47,182 bases of DNA from DASZHA01 sp035938265 (lineage in GTDB: Bacteria; Chloroflexota; Dormibacteria; DASZGP01): NCBI GenBank assembly GCA_035938265.1, contig DASZHA010000084.1:1-47182 (forward strand), read 5' to 3'. Positions 37,965 through 45,104 of this stretch are shown here, piece by piece (within the stretch, counting starts at the first letter, position 1; the number at the start of each line of letters is the position of its first letter). The translations under genes and the position numbers were made by a program. The notes below the pieces were generated by a model, which was given only the letters and a program-made list of their open reading frames with translations, searched no databases and was not told the origin of the DNA.

Positions 37965-40325
37965 TTAACGCCGCCGTCCGGACCGCCCATTCCCGGGTCG
38001 GCGGCGCCAGGGCAGCAGCCCGACGACGATCGCTGCCGGCAGCGCGAGCAAGGGGGCGGCGACCGGTTGGAGAGCCGCCGAGCTGTTGGGGAGGGTGGTG
38101 CTCTCGCTCACCCCACTGACGGCCGGTAAGGAGCTGCCGCCTGAGCCGACGCCATTCCCACCGCCTGCGCTCGTCGCCCCCGCCACCTGGAAGTCAGGGA
38201 AGACCTCGAGCCAGTGGCGGGTGCCGTTGGCGTCGATGTAGCCGCGGGTGTTGCGATCGGGCACGTCCTGCAGTCGCCCCGAGAGCGACATCCAATGCGC
38301 GGGTGTCACCGTCCCCGCCGACGTGGCCACCGCCACCGCGGGGCCCTTGGGCACGAAGATCTTGTCGACGTTGCACTTGATCTCCGGCCCGCCCAACGGG
38401 TCACGCGACAAGGAACCATCGGGCAGCACATAGCGCCCGTTCTGGATGTCCTCGGCTGCGCCACCGTACGCATCCAGCAGCGCCGCCGCGGCCACGCCGA
38501 CGACGTCGGCTGTCGATGAGCTGGCGGCCTCCGAGTCGTCCGAATGACCGCAGCCGAACCGGTCGGTCGAGTTGCCCTGGATGCTGTTGGGGTTGTTGTA
38601 CTCGCCTGGCACTCCGACGCCGTTCCCGCGCGGGAAGATGTAGCCGATCATGTCCTCCGCCAGTCCGTTGATGAAGCGGTAGGGCGTGTGCATGTGCGGC
38701 AGCAGCCATGCCGGCAGGGGGTACGTTCCCGACCCGCTGCAGCTGGTGTTGCCAGAAGGGTCGGGGCACGCCATGTCATTCGGTCCGACAAACCCGCGTA
38801 GGTACGTAAACGGGAACACCTCGCCCGGTATCGACACGAACTCGCCGTCACCGATGCGGAAGAACGCGGTCTCGGTCTTGGCGGCGGTGCCGACGACGCT
38901 GCCGTTGGCCAGCGGCGGGAACGCCACCGTGCAGGTGTCGTCATATGACGGCCGCGACGCGAAGATGCCGGCGCCGCCGCCGACCGCGAACAGCAGGTTG
39001 TTGATGTGGACGCAGGCGTCGGCCCGCGCCCCGTAGACATCGGACGTCGTGGTGTACTGCGATGACGTGCCCAACGCCTGCTCCACCGCTGTGGCGAATC
39101 CCTCGCCCAGCGCCCTGGTCTCGCCGAAGTAGCCGAGCGGCACCCGCGTCCCGTTGGGGTTGTAGAGCGTCCGGCACCCGGCCGGGTGGCTGTTGTCGAC
39201 GAACTTCTGGGGCGTCCGGGAGATCGGTCCCGCCGGGAAGACCTCGGGGGTCTCGTTGCTCCCCACCGACCCCGCCATCTCGATGGCGACGCCGCCGACG
39301 TCGGTCTCGACCTTGTGGCGGAACCAGTAAGGCCAGTCGGCTGTGATCCACCGTTTCTCGGTGTCAAGCGTGTTGCCGTTGTCGAGCGCCGAGCCGCCGT
39401 TGAAACCCAGGGTCTCGGTGTGCTGGCTGATATCGGTGAGGGTCACGATCGGGTTCAGGGTCTGGGCGTCGACGGCTTGGATCGTCGGCATCAGCTGGTC
39501 GTCGATGTACGGGTAGGAGCTGAAGCACTGCCGCATGTTGGCCGGCTCGATCGGCTCGGCGAAACGGACGTAGGCGGGCTTCATGTTCTTGTAGGCGTCG
39601 ACGATCGCCTGCGCGCCCTTGTGGACCATGTAGTCGGTCCAGTAGGCGTTGACGCTGGAGACAACCGGCTGGAGGCCGTAGAGCCCCAGCGAGTCGGGCG
39701 CGGACTCGTCGTGGGTTGCCGAGATGAAAACGTCGTCCGGGTTCAGGGACGCGCCCGCCGGGAGCATGGTGCCCACCAGGGCGCGGATCTTGGCCATGTA
39801 CACGTTGAAGACGCCTTCGTGGTCCAGCACCTCGATCGCGATGGTCCGGCTGCCGTTGGAGACGACCATTGCGCGCGCTGTTACCGGGTCGGCGACGTGG
39901 TTGTAGAAGCGGGGCGCGTTCGACCCGCCGCCGATGAAGGGCCCGTCCCAGCGGCCATTGCCGCTCGCGCTGCCGGGCGCGGGGCAGTCCAGGAAGACGC
40001 CGTTGCCGAAGTCCCAGTGGCCCAGGTTGTTGGGATCCGTGTAGGGCTCGGTGAAGGCGAATGGCCTCGATGCGTTGAAGGTGCCGTCCAGGGCCGGCAC
40101 GCAGTCGGCCGGGTCGGTGAACCCTGCCGCCGGTGCGGCGCAGTTGGTGGCGGCCGTGGCGTTGGGACCGCAGGGCGGGGTGAAGTCGGTGACCGCGGCG
40201 CCAACGCTGAAGACTGGGGTTACGACGGCGGGCGCCGGCGCGCGGGCCAGTGTCGGCGTCAGCGGTGCCGCGCCGACCGTTACCAGGACCGTGAGGAGCG
40301 CCGCCCAGAACGGCCGCGATCTCAG
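37965..40325 (-). CDS. Secreted ceramidase-like protein with LPNSS-type C-terminus, probable CTG start
   Basis: 786 aa from CTG 40325. GTG 40382 would place 19 non-hydrophobic residues before the signal peptide and overlap the upstream gene by 61 nt. From CTG, RSRPFWAALLTVLVTVGAA is a normal signal peptide and the start overlaps the upstream stop as CTGA. The body resembles the N-terminal domain of neutral/alkaline ceramidases: FSVGAAVTDFTPP, VFISATHDESAPDSLGLYG and AIEMAGSVGSNETPEVF are placed like the family's DITGP, HTHSGPGG and GDVSPN blocks. The similarity is loose and the substrate uncertain. The C-terminus TTLPNSSAALQ, hydrophobic stretch, WRRRPGNGRSGRRR resembles a sorting signal or a simple anchor. 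Confidence 0.65.
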   Translation of the reverse strand: MRSRPFWAALLTVLVTVGAAPLTPTLARAPAPAVVTPVFSVGAAVTDFTPPCGPNATAATNCAAPAAGFTDPADCVPALDGTFNASRPFAFTEPYTDPNNLGHWDFGNGVFLDCPAPGSASGNGRWDGPFIGGGSNAPRFYNHVADPVTARAMVVSNGSRTIAIEVLDHEGVFNVYMAKIRALVGTMLPAGASLNPDDVFISATHDESAPDSLGLYGLQPVVSSVNAYWTDYMVHKGAQAIVDAYKNMKPAYVRFAEPIEPANMRQCFSSYPYIDDQLMPTIQAVDAQTLNPIVTLTDISQHTETLGFNGGSALDNGNTLDTEKRWITADWPYWFRHKVETDVGGVAIEMAGSVGSNETPEVFPAGPISRTPQKFVDNSHPAGCRTLYNPNGTRVPLGYFGETRALGEGFATAVEQALGTSSQYTTTSDVYGARADACVHINNLLFAVGGGAGIFASRPSYDDTCTVAFPPLANGSVVGTAAKTETAFFRIGDGEFVSIPGEVFPFTYLRGFVGPNDMACPDPSGNTSCSGSGTYPLPAWLLPHMHTPYRFINGLAEDMIGYIFPRGNGVGVPGEYNNPNSIQGNSTDRFGCGHSDDSEAASSSTADVVGVAAAALLDAYGGAAEDIQNGRYVLPDGSLSRDPLGGPEIKCNVDKIFVPKGPAVAVATSAGTVTPAHWMSLSGRLQDVPDRNTRGYIDANGTRHWLEVFPDFQVAGATSAGGGNGVGSGGSSLPAVSGVSESTTLPNSSAALQPVAAPLLALPAAIVVGLLPWRRRPGNGRSGRRR

Positions 40326-42262
40326 GGTCGTCGACCTCGCCGGCGGAGCATCGGCAGCCAGACGATGCCCGCCATCAGCCACAGGGCAGCGATGAGCGCT
40401 GGAATCGTGGCATCGCGAATCAGCTCCGCGGCTCGGACGACGCCGGCCGCCACCCCCACGCCGACGCGCGTGGTGGCGGTGTTGGGCAGCGTGTTGGCTC
40501 CACCGACCGCCGACGCCGAGCCTGGCTTGGGCACGAGGTTGCCGTTGAAGTCGGTGCGCGGCGGTGGAACCGGTGCCGGCCCGGTGTCGACCCCGCCGGG
40601 GCCGTAGACGTTTGGCTCAAGCTGGTACGCGGTGCACTTGGTTGGCGCGTTCTGGGCCAGCCCCATCTGGATGGCGCCCTTGATCTGGGTGCACATGACG
40701 TGGTCGCCGATCGTCGCCGACGGGTTGAAGAGGATATTGTCATTGCCGCCGGCGCCCTTCTGGATCGCCTGGGGATAGCCGTCGGGGAACGGCGCGATCA
40801 GGTAGCCGAGCTGGTCGTTGCTGAGGCCGGTGGTCCAGTAGCGGCGGCCGCCGGGGACAGCGGCGATAAACCCCTGGCGCATGTTGGGGTAGGCCTCGCC
40901 GGGGTTCGTGGTGATGACGACGTCGCCGATGCGGAAGGCTCCAACCCACATACCGAAGCAGTCGCCGAGCGAGTAGGGCGGCAGGTTGGACCTGGCGATG
41001 GAGGCGCCGGCGGCGCCACCGACGTCGTTGAGGGCCAGGAGTCCGGCGTTGAAAGCGCAGTCGTGGATGAACAGCTCGCGCCCGTCGATGGTGTTCAACG
41101 TCAACGGCGTCTGGTTGGCCACCGCCTTCTCGGCCCAGCCGATGAACGCCTTGGAGTACTTGGAGAGCGTGCAGGATTCGGCCTTCTCAGTCGTGGTGTC
41201 GTTGCCGTTGATGGTGGTGTTGTCCTCGTCGTAATTGCCGCTGCTGATGTCCGCGGCCGTGCACTGCAGGTTGATGACGCCGTTGCCGCCGCCGCGGTGC
41301 GGCTGGCTTCGACCGACGTCGGCAACCACCACCAGCGCGGTGCCGCCGTACTTCTGCTCCAGATAGTGCGCCGCCACCCCGGGCCAGTCGGGCGATATCA
41401 GCCGGTTGCCGCTTCCCATCACGGTGGCATGAGCGGCGAAGTTGGCCAGGGTCACGATCAGATGGCCGTCGGAGCGGGCAAAGGCCTGCATGGTGCGCAG
41501 CTCGGGGTCCATCACGTCGTTTGGCGGCGAGCTGCAGTCGAACTGGTCCTCGAGGATGCGGTTGTTGTCGCATGGTCCCGGCGTCATCACCGCGCCCTCC
41601 ATCAGCGTCGCCGGTTGCAGCTTGGCGTACGCCGCCTCCAGCGCCTTGACCTCCTGGTCGTGAACGAAGGCCAGGTAGTTGTCGGGCACGAACCCCCAGA
41701 CGCCGGTCATGTCCTGGCCGCCGTGGGAGTGGTCGGAGCTGATCGTCATATCAAAGAAGCTGAGGCCACCGCCGGTGTCCTTGGCCACCTTCGAACGCAC
41801 ATCGTCAAAGCCGTAGGGGCGCGCTGCAAGGGTCTGCTCGTTGAGCTTGTACGCGGGGAAGGTGCCCTGGTTGTCGAGGTCGGCGAAGGCGATGGTCCGC
41901 TTGCCGTCCGATATCACAATGGCGCGGACAAAGGGGTGGCCGAGGTTGCTGGACATAACGCCCTGGGCGTAGCGGTTGCTGCCGCCCGGGACGGGGAAGC
42001 CGTTGGGACCAACCTGCGATTGGCCCGACCCCAGCCCGTAGCCGCCGAGGAAGAAGTTCTGCTTGGCGACGAAGTCGGCCAGCATCGCCGGTGGTGGGGC
42101 GATGTCTTCGGCGTCGGCGCCGACCAGGAAGAGCGCCGGCGGCGCCGCATCAGCCGATGGCGGCGCCGCGCCGAGGGCGGCCGCCAGCCCCAGCACCATC
42201 GCCCCCACGACCAGTCTCCTGGCAGCCACCACTGCCGGTCCCTGCCCGACCCCGAACATCAC
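40322..42262 (-). CDS. Secreted ceramidase-like protein with LPNTA-type C-terminus
   Basis: 646 aa from GTG 42262 (ATG 42259 is equivalent). Signal peptide (RRLVVGAMVLGLAAALGAA, cleavage near ADAAP). Paralogous in plan to the next gene: FLVGADAEDIAPP, MTISSDHSHGGQDMTGVWG, ANFAAHATVMG and VVADVGRSQPHRGGG correspond to ceramidase DITGP, TTHTHSGPG, NFAVHPTNM-like and GDVSPN-like blocks, with His residues that could bind zinc. Expected to hydrolyse an amide or ester on the outer face of the cell. The C-terminus has LPNTATTRVG, a short gap, a hydrophobic helix (ATIPALIAALWLMAGIVWL) and RRRGRRP, close to a sortase signal. TATACT upstream on the minus strand may be its -10. Confidence 0.7.
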   Translation of the reverse strand: MMFGVGQGPAVVAARRLVVGAMVLGLAAALGAAPPSADAAPPALFLVGADAEDIAPPPAMLADFVAKQNFFLGGYGLGSGQSQVGPNGFPVPGGSNRYAQGVMSSNLGHPFVRAIVISDGKRTIAFADLDNQGTFPAYKLNEQTLAARPYGFDDVRSKVAKDTGGGLSFFDMTISSDHSHGGQDMTGVWGFVPDNYLAFVHDQEVKALEAAYAKLQPATLMEGAVMTPGPCDNNRILEDQFDCSSPPNDVMDPELRTMQAFARSDGHLIVTLANFAAHATVMGSGNRLISPDWPGVAAHYLEQKYGGTALVVVADVGRSQPHRGGGNGVINLQCTAADISSGNYDEDNTTINGNDTTTEKAESCTLSKYSKAFIGWAEKAVANQTPLTLNTIDGRELFIHDCAFNAGLLALNDVGGAAGASIARSNLPPYSLGDCFGMWVGAFRIGDVVITTNPGEAYPNMRQGFIAAVPGGRRYWTTGLSNDQLGYLIAPFPDGYPQAIQKGAGGNDNILFNPSATIGDHVMCTQIKGAIQMGLAQNAPTKCTAYQLEPNVYGPGGVDTGPAPVPPPRTDFNGNLVPKPGSASAVGGANTLPNTATTRVGVGVAAGVVRAAELIRDATIPALIAALWLMAGIVWLPMLRRRGRRP

Positions 42263-42323
42263 AACACCCCCGCCTGCCCGGCTGTGAGTATATGGGGGTT
42301 AGGTCCCGCCGCGTGTTAGAGGG

Positions 42324-43550
42324 CTAGGCGCCGGCCCCCGGACCTAGGTAGTTCTTCTCGCGCCGGCTCCGGATCACCAGCACGACCGCGCCGGCGACCA
42401 GCAACAGCGCCACCACGACCGCAATCAGGATGATCGCGAGGTTGGGCGACGAAGAGCCGCCGCCTGACGGCGCCTGGGCGCCGTTGCCCGCCGTATCACT
42501 CCGACCGGCATTGGCCACCGCCACCACGTGACCCTCGCCGTGGGCTGTCGGTGCACCGCCGGCGACCTGCTTGATTGCGCAGCCGTCGCCGCAGTGGACC
42601 AGCTCCATGAAATCGCCCCCCTCCGTCGCCACCAGCATGTCGCCATCGGCGACGTTGAAGCGCTCCAGGTCGCTGGCGTTGAGGCGGAGCAGGGCGTCGT
42701 TGCCAGGGTGCGGGTTGCCAGGGGTCAGGCGGTCGGCGACGTAAACGAAGCCGCCACGCGCATGAAAGCCGTCAGGGATGAAGCCGACGCTCTCGGAACC
42801 GATGTCACCGCCGACCGGTAATGCCGAGGTGGCCACCGTGCGCACCATGCCGCCGGGATCGATCGCGTAGATCTTGCCGCTGAGCTCGTCGGGGCCGATG
42901 AGGTTGCCGCCAAACGTGCCGAACCCCTTGGGCGCCACGGCGATGCCGCCCTCCAGGGTGGGCGCGGAATCGCTCACCACCTTCACCTGGCCCTTGCAGC
43001 CCACCGCGTACACGCCGGTCTTGCCCTGGCGCGGCCCGGTCACGATCAGGCGGTTGCTGAAGGCGCCGGTGCTGTCAGAGGTGATGCCGTTGACGCCGTC
43101 GGCGGGGATGTCGGCCAGCCGCGACTTGGTCCCCGCGGCGTCGACCCGGATCACGCCGGGCGGCTTGCCGGTGTCGAGGACGAAGACGTCGTCGCGATTG
43201 AAGTTGCAGCCGTCTGCGTCATCGCGCTGCCCAGACGACACCGCCATATACGCCTCGGGCTGGCCGCTGAAGTCGATCTGGTAGCCGCCCGAGCCGCGGG
43301 CGAACGGCTGGAGGACGCCGTCGGCCGAGATCAGCGAGAGCTGCCCGTTGGCGGCGACCACAAGCTTGCCGTCGCTGCGTGGCCCGCCGATGTCGAAGAT
43401 GCCAGGGACCTTCTGCAACTGGTCCCAGGTGACCAGGGCGGAGGGGGACACGACGGTCAGCGGGGGGGCCGCGGTACCGGGTGTCATACCTGCGGCGGCA
43501 AGGCCAATGCCGACGGCGAGTCCCGCAGCACGCGCGAGATGGCGCGACAT
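42324..43550 (-). CDS. Secreted, membrane-anchored propeller-like protein
   Basis: 408 aa. Signal peptide (ARAAGLAVGIGLAAAGM, cleavage near GTAAPP), a beta-rich ectodomain with repeated short blade-like units (KLVVAANGQLSLISADG; DVFVLDTGKPPGVIRVDAAG; KIYAIDPGGMVRTV) and four Cys, then a Ser/Gly linker and membrane helix (LAIILIAVVVALLLVAGAVVLVI) with basic tail. The repeats suggest an NHL/SMP-30-like propeller. No catalytic motif recognised. ATG 43550 is six nt after TATTGT, so leaderless. It may head the minus-strand run with the two ceramidase-like genes (61-nt gap). Confidence 0.75.
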   Translation of the reverse strand: MSRHLARAAGLAVGIGLAAAGMTPGTAAPPLTVVSPSALVTWDQLQKVPGIFDIGGPRSDGKLVVAANGQLSLISADGVLQPFARGSGGYQIDFSGQPEAYMAVSSGQRDDADGCNFNRDDVFVLDTGKPPGVIRVDAAGTKSRLADIPADGVNGITSDSTGAFSNRLIVTGPRQGKTGVYAVGCKGQVKVVSDSAPTLEGGIAVAPKGFGTFGGNLIGPDELSGKIYAIDPGGMVRTVATSALPVGGDIGSESVGFIPDGFHARGGFVYVADRLTPGNPHPGNDALLRLNASDLERFNVADGDMLVATEGGDFMELVHCGDGCAIKQVAGGAPTAHGEGHVVAVANAGRSDTAGNGAQAPSGGGSSSPNLAIILIAVVVALLLVAGAVVLVIRSRREKNYLGPGAGA

Positions 43551-43556
43551 GCAAGC

Positions 43557-43562
43557 ACAATA
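43557..43562 (-). promoter_or_regulatory. -10 hexamer TATTGT before propeller gene
   Basis: TATTGT on the minus strand six nt upstream of ATG 43550: leaderless promoter spacing. Confidence 0.5.
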
Positions 43563-43614
43563 CGCTCGCGGTTACGCCGCCCGCTGCCGACCTGGTCTGA
43601 GCGAGAATTCCGGC

Positions 43615-44400
43615 ATGAATGTCGACCTCGAATTGGCCATCGAGCTGGCCGACAGCGCCGACGAGCTCACCATGCGGCACTTCCGCTCCACCGACCTGGT
43701 GATCGCCACCAAGCCCGACATGTCGCCGGTGACGCAGGCAGATCGCGCCGTGGAGCAGATGGTGGCGGAGCGGCTGACCCTTTCCCGCCCCGACGACTCG
43801 CTCCTGGGCGAGGAGTTCGGCCAGCAGGGCAGCAACCCGCGCCGGCGTTGGATCGTGGATCCGATCGATGGCACCAAGAACTACGTCCGCGGCATCCCCG
43901 TCTTCGCCACCCTGCTGGCGCTGGAGGAGGACCGCGAGCTGGTGGTCGGGGTGGTCAGTGCGCCGGGCCTAGCGCGGCGCTGGTACGCCGCCAGGGGGGA
44001 GGGCGCCTTTGCCGATGGCGAACGGATCTACGTCTCCGACATCGATCGCCTTGAGGACGCTCAAATCTGCCACGCCGGGTTCGAGTACTGGGAGAAGTCC
44101 GGCCGGCTGGATGGCCTGATCGAGCTGACCCGCCACGCCTGGCGCGACCGCGGCTTCGGCGACTTCTGGCAGCACATGCTGGTGGCGGAGGGCAGCGTCG
44201 AGGTGGCGCTCGACCCCGAGGTCAGCCTTTGGGACCTGGCTGCGGTCAAGGTCGTGGTGGAGGAGGCAGGGGGCCGCTTCACCGACCTCGCCGGGGTCGC
44301 CACGGCGTCCGGGGGCAACGCCATCAGCAGCAACGGCCTGCTCCACGAGACCGCGCTCGCCCTCATCGGCGACCGAGCTGGCGCGACTGGCGGCGGCTAG
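43615..44400 (+). CDS. Inositol-monophosphatase-family phosphatase (HisN-like)
   Basis: 261 aa Mg2+-dependent phosphatase. Metal-binding motifs: GEEFG (Glu), WIVDPIDGTKNYVRG (DPIDGT) and WDLAAVKVVVEEAGGRFTDL. The short, single-domain form with KNYVRGIPVFATLLAL fits histidinol-phosphatase HisN and myo-inositol-1-phosphatase of actinobacteria; which of the two cannot be read from the sequence. Cytoplasmic. Start ATG 43615, divergent from the propeller gene. Eight nt separate its stop from the peroxiredoxin-like gene, so the two are one transcript. Confidence 0.9.
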   Translation: MNVDLELAIELADSADELTMRHFRSTDLVIATKPDMSPVTQADRAVEQMVAERLTLSRPDDSLLGEEFGQQGSNPRRRWIVDPIDGTKNYVRGIPVFATLLALEEDRELVVGVVSAPGLARRWYAARGEGAFADGERIYVSDIDRLEDAQICHAGFEYWEKSGRLDGLIELTRHAWRDRGFGDFWQHMLVAEGSVEVALDPEVSLWDLAAVKVVVEEAGGRFTDLAGVATASGGNAISSNGLLHETALALIGDRAGATGGG

Positions 44401-44408
44401 ACTCCTGC

Positions 44409-45104
44409 ATGGCTGACCGCAAGACCACCCCCAGGACGGCTGCCTCGAAGAAGGCCCTCGCCGCAGACCAGCAGGACGCCGACATCAGAACGGTGGCGCG
44501 GATTGGGCGGGAGGTTGAGGCCGCCCAGGCAAAGGCGCCTGTGGCCCATAAGCTGCCCCCGGCGGCGACGTTGCGCGAGCTGGCAGACGTCGAGGTGCAG
44601 GAGCTCGACGGTAGCTGGACCACCTTCGGAGCCCTCTGGGCCGACAGCCCCACGGCGCTGGTCTTCCTGCGCCATTACGGTTGAATACACTGTCGTGATC
44701 AGGCCGCGCAGTTGCGCGGCATCGCCAAGGAAGCTGAGCGCTACGGCAACGTCGTCGTCGTGGGCCAGGGGTCCCTGCAGCAGGGGCAGGATTTCGCCGA
44801 TAAGCAGGGCCGGGGGTTGAAGGCGCTGGTCGATACCGCCCGTGCCAGCTACAAGGTGATGAGCTACCAGCGTGGCAGCAACCTCCGGCAGATCACCATG
44901 GCTACGCTCAAGGGCATCGCGGCGGCGAGCCGCGGCCATGTCCAGACCAACATCCAGGGCGACGCTCAGCAGCACGGCGGGACCCTGGTGGTGGCCGCCG
45001 GTGGCAAGGCGGTCTACTTCCACCGCAGCGATTACGCCGGCGACCACCCGCCGGTGGAGGACACCCTGGCAGCTCTCAAGGCTGCGGCCGCGCTCAGCGC
45101 TTAG
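44409..45104 (+). CDS. Peroxiredoxin-like (AhpC-TSA_2/SelU-type) protein with in-frame TGA, candidate selenoprotein
   Basis: Thioredoxin-fold protein of 231 aa if TGA 44682-44684 is read as an amino acid. Before it: TALVFLRHYG; after it, in the same frame: IHCRDQAAQLRGIAKEAERYG. Family members have FLRHFGCxxCRE at this place, so TGA replaces the first active-site Cys, giving U92-x-x-C95. The frame continues to TAG 45102-45104 with family-like sequence (LVDTARASYKVMSY, GGTLVVAAGGKAVYFHRSD), so the 3' half is not decayed. A hairpin suited to SECIS function follows the TGA. The role would be peroxide or disulfide reduction in the cytoplasm. The alternative is a pseudogene or base error (TGC or TGT to TGA). 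N-terminal 45 residues are a Lys/Ala-rich extension. Stop overlaps the convergent HD-GYP gene by four nt (TTAG). Confidence 0.8.
44682..44723 (+). promoter_or_regulatory. Candidate bacterial SECIS element with UGA codon
   Basis: TGA (44682-44684), 18 nt, stem GCCGCGC (44703-44709), loop AGTT (44710-44713), stem GCGCGGC (44714-44720): a perfect 7-bp GC stem. GAT (44696-44698) and ATC (44721-44723) can extend it across a CAG bulge. Bacterial SECIS elements have an apical loop about 16-37 nt from UGA with a G in the first two loop positions; here the G is second, 27 nt away, followed by U. Confidence 0.65.

Noticed and set aside
40700..42319. 539-codon open frame antisense to the ceramidase-like gene
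   Set aside because: No domain or start signal; opposite strand carries a gene with signal peptide and conserved blocks.
44409..45104. Frameshifted or decayed peroxiredoxin pseudogene
   Set aside because: Both halves are in the same frame with a single TGA, the flanking motif is intact and a SECIS-like hairpin follows; kept only as the alternative explanation.
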